DNA of 64,000 nucleotides from assembly GCA_023443625.1 (NCBI GenBank), contig JAEZTQ010000093.1, positions 186,001 through 250,000 of the forward strand, given 5' to 3'. Made by a program: the position numbers and the translations under genes. The stretch is from Bacillota bacterium (lineage in GTDB: Bacteria; Bacillota_A; Clostridia; Lachnospirales; Lachnospiraceae). This document shows, one piece after another, positions 50,321-60,494 of this stretch. Numbering within the stretch: the first letter of the stretch is position 1; each line of letters begins with the position of its first letter. The notes below the pieces were generated by a model. It made no database searches and was not told where the DNA came from. It saw only the letters and a program-made list of their open reading frames with translations.

Positions 50321-51271
50321 TTATGCAAGAATTAGCTTAGCTGCTCCATATATTCCGGCATCGTTGCCTAAAGTAGCTAGTTTAAATTCTTTATTCTTCA
50401 ATGCATCCATAACATGCATATTATAATATTTCTTTGTTGTGTCAGTAATGATCTCTCCTGCTTTGGATACCCCTCCACCTATAACAAATACCTGGGGATC
50501 AATAACCTGGGCAGTGTGAGCTAAGGCCAGACCGAGATAGTAACAGGATTTTTCAACCACAGCAAGAGCAAGCTTGTCTTCAGACTTTGCACAGTCATAT
50601 ACAACCTTTGCACTTAAGTCGGTATACTCCCGCATAGAAGAAGCCTCGGTACTCTCATTTAAAATATCCTTAGCAAGTCTTACAATGCCTGTAGCTGATG
50701 CATATTGCTCAAGACAACCACGCTTTCCACATCCACAGGTGACTGTTTCTTTCTCATTGACATGTATATGACCCAGCTCTCCAGCTGCTCCCTTACTGCC
50801 AGCTAATACTGTACCCCTTAGTATAATACCACCGCCTACACCTGTTCCCAATGTCACTAATACCATATTATGATAGCCTTTTCCGCCACCCATCCAAAAC
50901 TCTCCAAGTGCTGCTACATTGGCGTCATTACCAGCCTTCACTTTAAGACCTGTCAACTCTGACATAAGTTCTTCTATATTAAAATGTCCCATTCCCAGAT
51001 TAGCCAGCTCAAGAACTTCCCCATTATCCTGTACCGGACCAGGAATTCCAACACCAATTCCAAGAATTTCATCCTTACTTAGATTTAATTCTCTCATCTT
51101 TTCCAAGACATAATTTGCTGCATCCTTAAGAATATCCTTGCCGTCGCCTGTTTTCTTTGTTTGGAAATCCCATTTATTTAATAGATTTCCTTCTGTATCA
51201 AATAATCCAACTTTTACAGCCGTTCCCCCAATATCAAAGCCAAAGCATACTTTTCTCATGTAAATGCACAC
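50321..51271 (-). CDS. ROK-family glucokinase
   Basis: 316 residues: phosphate-binding GFDIGGTAVKVGLFD, sugar-binding GNDANVAALGE, TLGTGVGGGII, GELGHIHV and the ROK zinc site CGCGKRGCLEQYAS. It phosphorylates glucose in the cytoplasm, the route needed when sugar does not enter by the PTS. Its place between hprK and murB fits carbon control. The start is GTG 51271 after AAGGGAAGG, or ATG 51259. Confidence 0.95.
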   Translation of the reverse strand: MCIYMRKVCFGFDIGGTAVKVGLFDTEGNLLNKWDFQTKKTGDGKDILKDAANYVLEKMRELNLSKDEILGIGVGIPGPVQDNGEVLELANLGMGHFNIEELMSELTGLKVKAGNDANVAALGEFWMGGGKGYHNMVLVTLGTGVGGGIILRGTVLAGSKGAAGELGHIHVNEKETVTCGCGKRGCLEQYASATGIVRLAKDILNESTEASSMREYTDLSAKVVYDCAKSEDKLALAVVEKSCYYLGLALAHTAQVIDPQVFVIGGGVSKAGEIITDTTKKYYNMHVMDALKNKEFKLATLGNDAGIYGAAKLILA

Positions 51272-51350
51272 TGCCTTCCCTTATTAATAATCATAATTTG
51301 TGATCTTAGATCCTATCATTTTATCCTACCATACTTAATGGTTGTCTTAT

Positions 51351-52286
51351 TTATTCTTTTGAATCACTCTTCTTCAAGCTGTTGGTAACTCTATTATAAA
51401 GCTCCTGTGCTGCATTATAGCCCATCTTCTTCTGTCGGTAGTTAACCGCTGCTGCCTCACAAATTATGGCAAGGTTTCTACCTGGACGAATAGGAATAGA
51501 ATGGCACACCACTTTATTACCTAAAAACTCTATATAAGTTTCTTCAAGTCCTAGGCGGTCATACTGTTTCTCCTTGTTCCACTCTTCTAATTTAATTACC
51601 AAATCAATGGCTTGGGTATTCTTAACACTTTCTACACCGAATAAAGTCTTCACATCGATGATACCGATACCCCTAAGCTCAATAAAATGCCTTGTAATAT
51701 CCGGTGATGTTCCAATTAAAGTCTCATCACTTACCTTCTTAATCTCTACTACGTCGTCTGTAACAAGACGGTGTCCTCTTTTAATCAGTTCTAGAGCAGC
51801 CTCACTCTTACCGATACCACTCTCTCCCATAATTAAAATACCTTCACCATATACATCCACTAGGCCTCCATGAATTGTAATTCTTGGAGCCAGCTCTACA
51901 TTCAACCAACGAATTACTTCTGCCATGAAGGAGGAGGTGGTCTTAGATGTTCGTAAAATCGGCACACCTTTTTCGTTGGCAAGGTTAATAAATTGTTCAC
52001 TTACTTCAAGACTTCTGCTAAATACAATACAAGGAATGTGATAATCCATTAACCTAGATAGTATCTCAAGACTCTTTGATTCCTCTAATTGTTGCATATA
52101 AGCATTCTCAACATGACCAATCACCTGCACTCGTTCGGAGTCAAAATGATCAAAAAATCCCGCCAACTGTAATGCTGGTCTATTCACATCCGGTTGTGAA
52201 ATCTTAATATTCTCAATATAAACATCAGGAGTACAATTCTCCAAGTTCATTTTTTCTATCAAACGCATTAATTCAACTGTATACAT
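51351..52286 (-). CDS. hprK: HPr kinase/phosphorylase
   Basis: 311 residues from ATG 52286 (MYTVELMRL, GGAGG 5 bp upstream; a longer frame to 52298 is out of register with that site). It has an N-terminal ligand-like domain, then HGGLVDVYGEGILIMGESGIGKSE with the P-loop, the VTDDVVEI segment and the signature ELRGIGIIDV. It phosphorylates Ser46 of HPr and Crh in response to glycolytic intermediates, so the HPr-like protein 4 kb away is a natural substrate. Confidence 0.97.
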   Translation of the reverse strand: MYTVELMRLIEKMNLENCTPDVYIENIKISQPDVNRPALQLAGFFDHFDSERVQVIGHVENAYMQQLEESKSLEILSRLMDYHIPCIVFSRSLEVSEQFINLANEKGVPILRTSKTTSSFMAEVIRWLNVELAPRITIHGGLVDVYGEGILIMGESGIGKSEAALELIKRGHRLVTDDVVEIKKVSDETLIGTSPDITRHFIELRGIGIIDVKTLFGVESVKNTQAIDLVIKLEEWNKEKQYDRLGLEETYIEFLGNKVVCHSIPIRPGRNLAIICEAAAVNYRQKKMGYNAAQELYNRVTNSLKKSDSKE

Positions 52287-52379
52287 AGCAACCTCCAACT
52301 ACCCTCATTCTGAAGTAATTAATTACTTAAAAAAGTACAGCTACATTCTAACATTAAGTTTGCAAACTGTAAATGCTTA

Positions 52380-54248
52380 TTAAATACTGTCCTTATGAAA
52401 AAATTCATATACAGACTCCGCTGCTTGTCTGCTCATAGCAGGAACCTTAAGAATGTCTTCAACCTCTGCTGCTTTCATTGCTTCCAGGGATTGAAAATAT
52501 TTCATTAAAGCTCTTCTTCTTGTAGGCCCAATTCCATTAATATCATCCAAGATAGAGTGAACCTGTTTCTTCTTTCTTAAGCTCCGATGATATTCTATTG
52601 CGAAACGGTGCGTTTCATCCTGAATTCTTGTAATCAGCCGAAATAATTCACCACTTTTGTTAATGGATAATTCCTGACCCTCATAATAAATTCCTCTTGT
52701 ACGGTGGTTATCATCCTTCACCATACCGCAGACAGGAATCTGTAGGTCCAGTTCTGACAGAACCTTTAGGGCAATACCTACCTGGCCTTTTCCACCATCC
52801 ATGAGAATCAAATCTGGATATTTTGTAAAACTACCTAAGGAAGCATCTAATTGCTTCTCCTTATATTCCTCTAGCTCCCTCTGGCCATGGGTAAATCTTC
52901 TAGTAAGAACCTCGTACATAGAAGCGTAATCATCAGGCCCATTGACACTACGAATTTTAAATTTACGGTAGTCTGCTTTCTTCGACTTACCCTTTTCAAA
53001 AACTACCATGGAGCCAACAGACTGAAAGCCTGCTGTATTGGAGATATCAAAGGATTCAATACGTTCAATCATAGGAATATTAAGAAACTGGGCAAGTTCT
53101 CTTAAAGCTCCTGTGGTTTTTGCCTCTTCCCTCTTGATTTTCTCCATATCCTGATTCAAAACAAGCTCGGCATTCTTTCTTGCCATATCTACAAGCTTTT
53201 CTTTATCTCCCTTTTGGGGAACCTTAATATAAACCTTTTGGCCTCTTTTTGCCGTCAGCCACTGGGTAAGCAATTCCTCCTCCTCTGTCTTAGCTCCCAG
53301 ATATATTTCCTTGGGAATATAGGGTGTTCCGGCATAGAATTGTTTGATAAAACTTGCCATAACCTGTGAATCTTCTTCATCCTCTACCCCCGTTAGGTGA
53401 AAATTATCTCGACCTATTAATTTTCCATTACGAATAAAGAAGGTCTGTACCACTGCTTCGTCCTTATCTCTGGCAAAGGCTATAATGTCACGATCCAACT
53501 GATCCGTGTTGTTGACCTTCTGCTTGCTGGCAATCTGTTTTACACTTGTTAGTAAGTCCCTGTATTGCGCTGCTTGTTCAAATTCCAAAGCCTGGGAAGC
53601 TTCTGACATCTTCTCTTCTAGTAATTTGGCTACTCTACTATAGTTACCATTTAAGAATTCTAAAACCTCATTTATATTAGCTCTGTAGTCTCCTTCGGAT
53701 ATATATCCCTGGCAAGGAGCATCACACTGTCCCATATGATAATAGAGGCAAGGACGTTCCTTCCCCGTATCCCTGGGGAGATTTCTACTGCAGCTTCTTA
53801 TTTTATATATTTTACGCAAGAGCTCCAAGGTATCCTTAACAGCATTTACACTGGTATAAGGGCCAAAATACTTTGCTTTGTCCTTCTTTTGTTCTCTAGC
53901 CATGGATACTCTGGGATAGGCTTCATTGATTGTAACCCGAATATAGGGATAGGCTTTATCATCCTTTAGCCTTGTATTGTATTTTGGAACATGCTCTTTG
54001 ATTAAGTTATTTTCCAAAACCAGAGCCTCAAGCTCTGTATCCGTCATAATATATTCAAAATGGTCAATATGCCTTACCATACTTTTTATTTTCTCTGTAT
54101 GATTACGACTGTTTTGAAAATATTGGCGTACACGGTTCTTCAGAACAACTGCCTTACCTACATAAATAATTGTATCCTTACTATCCCTCATTATATATAC
54201 ACCCGGCGATGCCGGAAGTTTTTTAAGTTCTTCTTCTATATTAAACAT
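52380..54248 (-). CDS. uvrC: Excinuclease ABC subunit C
   Basis: 622 residues: N-terminal GIY-YIG nuclease ([20 protein letters not shown]), a cysteine cluster [22 protein letters not shown], a UVR motif ([20 protein letters not shown]), the RNase-H-like 5' nuclease ([31 protein letters not shown]) and a C-terminal helix-hairpin-helix ([16 protein letters not shown]). It makes both incisions in nucleotide excision repair. The ribosome site is AGGAG. Confidence 0.97.
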   Translation of the reverse strand: MFNIEEELKKLPASPGVYIMRDSKDTIIYVGKAVVLKNRVRQYFQNSRNHTEKIKSMVRHIDHFEYIMTDTELEALVLENNLIKEHVPKYNTRLKDDKAYPYIRVTINEAYPRVSMAREQKKDKAKYFGPYTSVNAVKDTLELLRKIYKIRSCSRNLPRDTGKERPCLYYHMGQCDAPCQGYISEGDYRANINEVLEFLNGNYSRVAKLLEEKMSEASQALEFEQAAQYRDLLTSVKQIASKQKVNNTDQLDRDIIAFARDKDEAVVQTFFIRNGKLIGRDNFHLTGVEDEEDSQVMASFIKQFYAGTPYIPKEIYLGAKTEEEELLTQWLTAKRGQKVYIKVPQKGDKEKLVDMARKNAELVLNQDMEKIKREEAKTTGALRELAQFLNIPMIERIESFDISNTAGFQSVGSMVVFEKGKSKKADYRKFKIRSVNGPDDYASMYEVLTRRFTHGQRELEEYKEKQLDASLGSFTKYPDLILMDGGKGQVGIALKVLSELDLQIPVCGMVKDDNHRTRGIYYEGQELSINKSGELFRLITRIQDETHRFAIEYHRSLRKKKQVHSILDDINGIGPTRRRALMKYFQSLEAMKAAEVEDILKVPAMSRQAAESVYEFFHKDSI

Positions 54249-54674
54249 GGTACGCTCCTAACTAAACTGTAACCACTAGTGTATCCTTTAATAAGCATTT
54301 TACATCAGGTGTAATCTTAAGTCAAATGAATGAAGCCATCTCACCGCTAGGGATAAGTGCTTACATTCATAGGGAAATGTGCATACTTATCCTGTCTACG
54401 CTCAAACTATCCAAATGATAACATTTTTGAATACTAACAGGAATAATCTATTTTAGCACCTACTTATAACACTAAATAAAACTAAAAATAATATCAACAT
54501 AATTTTATCTTTTTATAGATTTTTTATGTTACACCCTATATAATGGTAATAATTAACTCGTCATATCCATTAATTTTAATAAATAGGAGTTATTATATGC
54601 GCAAATATTTTATCGATAATATAAGAATTTTTATTTGGGATAAAGAAATATAAAAGAACACCTGGAGGTCCCCT
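54249..54674. other. Divergent intergenic region uvrC / PHP gene
   Basis: There is no ORF or RNA gene. A TATAAT (54539-54544) faces the PHP gene but lacks a good -35. The rest is AT-rich and featureless. Confidence 0.45.
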
Positions 54675-55505
54675 ATGAAAGTAAAACTTGCAGACTTACA
54701 CACTCACTCTTATTACTCAGATGGGACAATGTCTCCCAAAGAAATACTGAAAGCTGCCCTGGATAATGGGGTAGGCCTTCTGTCCCTCACCGATCATGAC
54801 GTACTCGAGGGCACAATAGAACTGCAGAAATTATGCTCTAATTACGACATAACCTATATTCCCGGTATCGAACTGGACTCCTTAGATCAAAAGGATAACA
54901 TTCACATTCTTGGATATGGAATTGATCTAGAAGATAATAATTTCAGACAATTTGTACAAAAAAATAGAGCTTTACTCGATTCAGTTAACTCTATGCTCAT
55001 TGAAAAGATGCAGTATGATTACGATTGCATCTCTTACGAGGAATATAATCAATACCAATATGATAGAACCAAAGGGGGATGGAAGGCACTACATTATCTT
55101 CTGGATAAAGGAATAACTAAGAATCTATTCCAGGGATTTGCCTATTACACCCAATATGGCTGCTCTTATGCCTGTGTTGATTTTCCCTCTGTTGAAACTG
55201 TATGCCATTATATTCACAAAGCAGGCGGTAAGGCTGTTCTAGCTCACCCTGGTGTTACCTATAAGGAGGAAAATATTAATTTATTCAAAGATAAAGTTAT
55301 GCACTTATTAGATTATGGTCTAGATGGCATAGAGTGCTATTATCCAAAACACAGGGAGGAAGTAACAAAAGCTTGTCTTGCTATTTGCAGGGAAAGAGAC
55401 CTACTTATTACCACCGGTTCCGATTGCCACGGCACCTTTGGCAATGCAGCAGTAGGTGAAACAAAGATTCCCATAACCCAATTATACCTTAAGGGATTAG
55501 TGTGA
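54675..55505 (+). CDS. PHP-domain phosphoesterase
   Basis: 276 residues with the PHP metal-binding motifs: DLHTHSYYSDGTMSP (residues 7-21), LTDHDVLEG, GIELDS, LAHPGVTY and GSDCHG. It resembles the YciV/TrpH-type nucleoside-3',5'-bisphosphate phosphatase / 5'-3' RNase group. The final codons (TTA GTG TGA) lie inside the first of three 94-bp repeat units, so the natural C-terminus may have been replaced by repeat sequence. The ribosome site is GGAGGTC. Confidence 0.92.
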   Translation: MKVKLADLHTHSYYSDGTMSPKEILKAALDNGVGLLSLTDHDVLEGTIELQKLCSNYDITYIPGIELDSLDQKDNIHILGYGIDLEDNNFRQFVQKNRALLDSVNSMLIEKMQYDYDCISYEEYNQYQYDRTKGGWKALHYLLDKGITKNLFQGFAYYTQYGCSYACVDFPSVETVCHYIHKAGGKAVLAHPGVTYKEENINLFKDKVMHLLDYGLDGIECYYPKHREEVTKACLAICRERDLLITTGSDCHGTFGNAAVGETKIPITQLYLKGLV

Positions 55506-55779
55506 ATTATTGAAAAGCATAATTCACACCTAGAAGTTTGTGCCTGCGTAATCCTCGGCACAAACTAACTCAAAGGGAAGGCATGTACTGTTAGTGTGAA
55601 TTATTGAAAAACATAATTCACACCTAGAAGTTTGTGCCTGCGTAATCCTCGGCACAAACTAACTCAAAGGGATGGCATGTACTGTTAGTGTGAATTATTG
55701 AAAAACATAATTCACACCTAGAAGTTTGTGCCTGCGTAATCCTCAGCACAAACTAACTCAAAGGGAAGGCATGTACTGT
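55497..55779 (+). repeat. Three tandem 94-bp double-hairpin repeat units
   Basis: Units start at 55497, 55591 and 55685. Each has hairpin I (GTGTGAATTAT, 8-nt loop, ATAATTCACAC), then hairpin II (AGTTTGTGCC, loop TGCGTAATCCTC, GGCACAAACT), then CAAAGGGAAGGCATGTACTG. The three copies differ at only a few positions. In the first two, the tail plus the next unit reads ATG TAC TGT TAG after AAGG, a possible three-codon mini-ORF. Single or degraded copies occur at 2220-2384, 3014, 18075 and 48349. Confidence 0.95.
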
Positions 55780-55809
55780 CCATTGAATCATAAAAGAACT
55801 GATATTAAT

Positions 55810-55853
55810 ATGCACCCAAGGTCTAGATCTATTCTAACCTTCGGGTGCATTTT
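55810..55853. terminator. Terminator between the PHP/repeat region and ftsH
   Basis: ATGCACCCAAGGTC pairs with ACCTTCGGGTGCAT (55810-55823 with 55837-55850), followed on the plus strand by TTTTAAAA. It can serve the converging transcripts. Confidence 0.75.
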
Positions 55854-55870
55854 AAAAACAGTCCTTTTGA

Positions 55871-57805
55871 TTATTCTTCTTCTTTGTTAACCACTGGTGC
55901 ATCTGATCCTACAGGGTTTGTGTCAGGTAATAGATTTGTCTCCTTCGGCTCTGGAGTAATACCCTTAATCTCATTGAATATCTTCATAAATTCATCACCG
56001 GTAATGGTTTCTTTACTAAATAGATATTCAGCTATCTCATCCAATGCCTCTCGATTCTCTGCCAATAAGCTCTCTGCTTTATTATAGCACTCCTTCAGTA
56101 TCTGCATTACTTCTTTATCTATCTCTCCTGCAGTTACATCACCACAGTGAAGTACCGGCCTTCCATCTAGATATTTGCTTTCTACAGACTCTAATCCCAT
56201 GAGCCCGAATGTATCAGACATACCGTATTGGGTTACCATTGCTCTGGCAAGAGCTGTAGCTTTCTCAATATCGTTGCTTGCACCCGTGGTGACAGAGTTA
56301 AATACCAGCTTCTCTGCGGCACGTCCACCGTAAAGGGTAACAATACGAGTCAGAATCTCATCCTTACTCATCAAGTATTTTTCTTCTTCAGGAACCTGCA
56401 TTACATAACCTAAAGAGCCCATTGTTCTGGGAACAATTGTAATCTTTTGCACCGGCTCTGCATTTTTTTCTAAAGCGGTTACTAAGGCATGACCCACTTC
56501 ATGATATGCTACAATACGCTTTTCTTCTTTACCTAGAATTCTATCCTTCTTCTCTTTACCGGCTATTACTACCTCAACGGATTCAAATAAATCATCCTGG
56601 GTTACAACAGTTCTACCCTTCTTAACCGCCAGAATTGCTGCTTCGTTAATCATATTAGCAAGATCAGAACCAACTGCTCCTGAGGTTGCTTTCGCTATCG
56701 CTTCCAAGTCTACAGAATCATGCATAAGTACATTTTTGGCATGTACTTTAAGAATTTCCACTCTTCCCTTCAAATCCGGTTTGTCCACGATAATTCTTCT
56801 GTCAAAACGTCCGGGACGTAATAGTGCTTTATCAAGCACCTCCGGTCTATTGGTCGCTCCAAGAACAACCAGACCCTTAGATGAATCAAAACCGTCCATA
56901 TTAGACAGCAGCTGATTTAAAGTCTGCTCTCGCTCATCATTGCCACCGCCATAATGAGAATCACGACTCTTACCAATAGCATCAATTTCATCTATAAATA
57001 TAATACAAGGAGCTGACTGCTGTGCCTGCTTAAATAAATCTCTAACTCTGGAGGCACCTACACCTACAAACATCTCCACAAAATCTGAACCACTTAGTGA
57101 GTAGAAAGGAACCTTTGCTTCACCAGCAACAGCTTTGGCAAGTAAGGTTTTTCCCGTTCCGGGAGGTCCTACCAGAAGAGCTCCCTTGGGAAGCTTTGCT
57201 CCAATTTTGGTATATTTCGCTGGATTATGAAGGAAATCCACTATCTCAGTAACAGATTCCTTTGCTTCTTCCTCACCTGCTACATCCTTAAAGGTAATTC
57301 CCGTCTGTTTTTGTACATATACCTTTGCATTGCTCTTACCAACACCCATTACGCCGCCGCTATTCTTTGATATAGCCTTTAGTAAAAACCACATAACCAC
57401 ATAAATTGCAATAAAGGGTAAGGCATATGACAGAATAGAAGCCAGCAGGTTTCTATTCTCTACATAAGCTGAATACTTAACATTAGCTTCATCTAGTCTA
57501 TTGATTAATTCATAGTCGTTAATAAAATATCCTGTATAATATATTGTCTTATAAGGAGTATTCTCTTGCCCTTTTAGATGAATGACAAGTTGGTCCCCTT
57601 TAACCATTACCTCTTCGATTTTATCCTCTTCTAACATCTTGATAAACTCATTATAGGCAATTTCTTTATCATCCTTTAAGGTATCCGATATCATTGTAAT
57701 CATATACCATATTACCAAGGTTGATACTAATATAACGATAATGGCAATCTTATTCGACATACCATTTTTATTTTTCTTATCATTGTTATTGCTATTGTTA
57801 TCCAC
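55871..57805 (-). CDS. ftsH: ATP-dependent zinc metalloprotease FtsH
   Basis: 644 residues: a hydrophilic Asn/Lys-rich start, two transmembrane helices (about 18-40 and 110-132) around an extracellular domain, AAA with [10 protein letters not shown] and [10 protein letters not shown], the second region of homology [20 protein letters not shown] and the zinc site HEVGHALV. It degrades membrane and regulatory proteins. The start is GTG 57805 with GAGGAGG 5 bp upstream. Confidence 0.98.
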   Translation of the reverse strand: MDNNSNNNDKKNKNGMSNKIAIIVILVSTLVIWYMITMISDTLKDDKEIAYNEFIKMLEEDKIEEVMVKGDQLVIHLKGQENTPYKTIYYTGYFINDYELINRLDEANVKYSAYVENRNLLASILSYALPFIAIYVVMWFLLKAISKNSGGVMGVGKSNAKVYVQKQTGITFKDVAGEEEAKESVTEIVDFLHNPAKYTKIGAKLPKGALLVGPPGTGKTLLAKAVAGEAKVPFYSLSGSDFVEMFVGVGASRVRDLFKQAQQSAPCIIFIDEIDAIGKSRDSHYGGGNDEREQTLNQLLSNMDGFDSSKGLVVLGATNRPEVLDKALLRPGRFDRRIIVDKPDLKGRVEILKVHAKNVLMHDSVDLEAIAKATSGAVGSDLANMINEAAILAVKKGRTVVTQDDLFESVEVVIAGKEKKDRILGKEEKRIVAYHEVGHALVTALEKNAEPVQKITIVPRTMGSLGYVMQVPEEEKYLMSKDEILTRIVTLYGGRAAEKLVFNSVTTGASNDIEKATALARAMVTQYGMSDTFGLMGLESVESKYLDGRPVLHCGDVTAGEIDKEVMQILKECYNKAESLLAENREALDEIAEYLFSKETITGDEFMKIFNEIKGITPEPKETNLLPDTNPVGSDAPVVNKEEE

Positions 57806-57904
57806 GAAATCCTCCTCTTCAAATGATTAGCTATACATAAAATTATAACTCCGAAATCTGTCTTTTCAGAGTTTCATTGTATTTACAAATTAATTGTATA
57901 CCTC

Positions 57905-57933
57905 ATTATACTTATAGTCTTACCATAAATCAA
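57905..57933 (-). promoter_or_regulatory. ftsH promoter
   Basis: On the minus strand TTGATT (57928-57933), a 17-bp spacer and TATAAT (57905-57910) give a sigma-A promoter about 95 bp before the GTG start. The remaining ~300 bp up to the AraC gene holds nothing I can identify. Confidence 0.8.
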
Positions 57934-58312
57934 TAAAATTGTTCTAAAAATTCTGTGTTTAAATTATGTCCAAAGTAATAAATATACATATTTTGAGTAG
58001 TAAAGGCAAAATAGTCACATAATTTCTTAATTTCTTAGACCTAATTAAGGCATTAGGGAAATATCAATTACTTATTGCCACCTAATAATTGCTATTAATT
58101 TTTGTACTTATTTACATGATATATGATCAATATACTTACGCCCTAGGTAAAAACCCTATCTAACTTGCATATATAATTCATTCTATTTTCGTAGATTATA
58201 TACAATATAACTTTTTATATAATTTACTATGCATTTATGTTATAATATTTCCAATTATAAATGGCAATTTTTATCACTTACTATTTTACAGATTGGAAAG
58301 GATTATGAATAT

Positions 58313-59167
58313 ATGATAGAAACTCTTCATGGAATAAAAGAAACGGTCAATTTTAAGCAAAACACCAAGATACGCCTGTATGCAAATGAAGATTGCGAGC
58401 ATTATCCCAATCATTGGCACGCTCCACTAGAAATCATAATGCCACTTAAGAACAATTACCAAGTTACCTGCTGTAATACATTATTCACTCTACGGGAGGG
58501 TGATGTCCTATTAATCAATCCAGGGATTATACATAGCATGGATGCAACCGTTGGCAAACGTCTTATTTTTCAAGCAGATTTTACACTACTACATGGAATT
58601 AAGGAACTAGAGGCAACCTTATCCCTGATATCACCGGCTCTTTTGTTAACAGCTGAGGAGACCCCAGAGACACATGAACAAATACAGCGTATTATATTAG
58701 AGATATCCGATGAATATTTTGCAGATGCTCCCCTAAGTGAAGCTGCAATTTATGCAAAGTTGATTGAGATATTTGTCCTCATTGGAAGAAGCAATTCCCC
58801 CAATGCAAAATGCTTTAATAACAGCATCGGCAAACAACGAGAATATACAGAACGTTTTATGAATATTTGCGATTACATCATAGAACATTATAATGAAGAT
58901 TTAACTCTTGACCATATTGCAGGTATTTCCGGCTTCAGTAAATATCATTTTAGCCGTCTATTTAAGCAATTTACCAACATGTCTTTTTATAAGTATTTAA
59001 ATAAAAAGAGAATTGAAAATGCAGAAAAACTACTAATGGATCAGGAGCTCACCATAACTGAGGTAGCTCTTCGCTGCGGATTTAGCAGCCTTTCTGCCTT
59101 TATAAGAATGTTTAAAATTATAAAAGATTGTACCCCTACAGAGTTTAAGACCATGTATACCTCATAG
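58313..59167 (+). CDS. AraC-family transcriptional regulator with cupin sensor
   Basis: 284 residues from ATG 58313 (MIETLHGIKETVNF; GGAAAGGA upstream). It has an N-terminal cupin-type ligand domain (HWHAPLEIIMPLKN, REGDVLLINPGIIHSM) and two C-terminal helix-turn-helix motifs (LDHIAGISGFSKYHFSRLFK and ITEVALRCGFSSLSAFIRMF). This pattern is common in sugar-utilisation activators. No sugar operon is adjacent, so the target is unknown. Confidence 0.93.
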   Translation: MIETLHGIKETVNFKQNTKIRLYANEDCEHYPNHWHAPLEIIMPLKNNYQVTCCNTLFTLREGDVLLINPGIIHSMDATVGKRLIFQADFTLLHGIKELEATLSLISPALLLTAEETPETHEQIQRIILEISDEYFADAPLSEAAIYAKLIEIFVLIGRSNSPNAKCFNNSIGKQREYTERFMNICDYIIEHYNEDLTLDHIAGISGFSKYHFSRLFKQFTNMSFYKYLNKKRIENAEKLLMDQELTITEVALRCGFSSLSAFIRMFKIIKDCTPTEFKTMYTS

Positions 59168-59237
59168 TATTGTCAACCCCTTAAATGACTCTGCAATTGG
59201 TACTTATGTACTTGATATACCAAGCTCTTTCAATATA

Positions 59238-60065
59238 TTAATCTGCCATATGTGAGTTAAGAAGATATAAGGTCTCCCCCGGTAGTAGGCTATGCAAAAT
59301 ACTATTATCTTCAATATAAATAGTAATTGCACTGGGGTTATATATCATGGTTTGGTCTGTACTAAATACCAAACCTCTCACAGCACAGATATAATCTTTC
59401 ACTTGAATATTGGTTCCATACCACACATCTTCTCGTCCGGATAACTGCTGACAGAGTAACTCCATCTCCTCCCAGGTATTATCATCAGCAAATTCATAGC
59501 TATGACCCCAGATGTAAAACAAAGGTAAATCTATATAGGATGGTAAATTAATAAACCCATCTACCAATTCTTTATTCCTAAGCAAATCATTGTGATGGCA
59601 AGTGGGATGCCATTCCATAAAATTCCTAGGCCATCCGAAGCCTCTAGTTGCTCCTACAGTTCTGGCATATTCCATTCCCACTGACTCTGCTGCTGTAATA
59701 ACAGCTGCAGAATATTCACCAAAAGGATAGGACATCCCTCGAATTGGATACTTAAAGATCTTCTCTAATTGTCTTTTATCCTCCAAAAGCTCATTCAGTA
59801 ATTTTCCCTTAGATAGTTGTCCTAAGAAGGGATGATTCAGTCCATGACAGGAAATCTCATGGCCTTTATATAGTTTCTCACATTCCTCCAAAGTAACAAA
59901 CCCTTCTGCAGAATTGTTAATGCTAATCTTACTGGCATTTAAATGAAATGTCCCATATAAACCATAACGATTAAAAATCTCTACCAACCTTCTATCATGA
60001 ATCTGATTATCATCATAACTAAAGGTTAATGCCTTTGTCTTTCCTTCCGGATATAGAATTCTCAT
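59238..60065 (-). CDS. Cytoplasmic-looking polysaccharide deacetylase (NodB fold)
   Basis: 275 residues with the NodB motifs TFSYDDNQIHD (metal Asp pair, residues 14-24), ISCHGLNHPFLGQL (HxxxH type), GMSYPFGEYS and FYIWGHSYEF. No signal peptide or transmembrane helix is present, which sets it apart from the 45514 deacetylase and suggests an intracellular or unusual substrate. Convergent with the AraC gene. The ribosome site is weak (AGGCAG). Confidence 0.9.
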   Translation of the reverse strand: MRILYPEGKTKALTFSYDDNQIHDRRLVEIFNRYGLYGTFHLNASKISINNSAEGFVTLEECEKLYKGHEISCHGLNHPFLGQLSKGKLLNELLEDKRQLEKIFKYPIRGMSYPFGEYSAAVITAAESVGMEYARTVGATRGFGWPRNFMEWHPTCHHNDLLRNKELVDGFINLPSYIDLPLFYIWGHSYEFADDNTWEEMELLCQQLSGREDVWYGTNIQVKDYICAVRGLVFSTDQTMIYNPSAITIYIEDNSILHSLLPGETLYLLNSHMAD

Positions 60066-60245
60066 CTGCCTAGCGCCTCCCCATTTTTTAATATCACTAG
60101 CTTCTAATAATATTACTTAATTCTTATTTTCCATTTAATAATTGTATAATAATTCTATATCATTCATAATCTCATTGCAAGCTCCTGTTCTTCCTCCACA
60201 TAGCCAACAGCATAATAACGATGCAAAATAATTCATTTGTAATAA

Positions 60246-60274
60246 TTGACATCTTTTTTGGAATGTAGTATACT
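60246..60274 (+). promoter_or_regulatory. pyrG promoter
   Basis: TTGACA (60246-60251), a 17-bp spacer and TATACT (60269-60274) are close to the sigma-A consensus. The likely start lies near 60281, leaving a leader of about 215 nt before pyrG. Confidence 0.85.
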
Positions 60275-60280
60275 GTAGCA

Positions 60281-60494
60281 GAAAAAGTACATCATACCAG
60301 CAAGGGAGCCGGAAAAGTGTTTAGATTCGTTGTAAGGATCGACCGGCTAGTTATATAAACTTTGCCTTAGACCTTTCACTCGACTGGGTTAAAGGCTTTT
60401 TTTATTGCGTAAATACCCTATCTGTTGGTTAATATAATTAATAATAGGACGAACTGCGTAAGGAACCAGTTATCACAAAAAAGGAGGAGCAAGA
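60281..60494 (+). promoter_or_regulatory. pyrG leader with a structured element and intrinsic terminator
   Basis: The leader contains a hairpin closed by AGCCGG / CCGGCT (60307-60312 with 60343-60348). An intrinsic terminator follows (GCCTTAGACC ... GGGTTAAAGGC, then TTTTTTTATT, 60364-60403), all before the ribosome site AAAGGAGGAG. UAAGG at 60332-60336 could pair with the terminator's 5' strand CCUUA and act as an antiterminator. The start site is not a GGGC tract, so the Bacillus pyrG reiterative-G mechanism does not obviously apply. Control by attenuation is inferred. Confidence 0.65.

Noticed and set aside
55497..55779. CRISPR array
   Set aside because: Units are contiguous 94-bp repeats without unique spacers, and there are no cas genes.
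60281..60404. T-box or GGGC-type pyrG attenuator
   Set aside because: There is no T-box core sequence and no specifier loop, and the predicted start site is not a G-tract; only generic terminator control can be supported.
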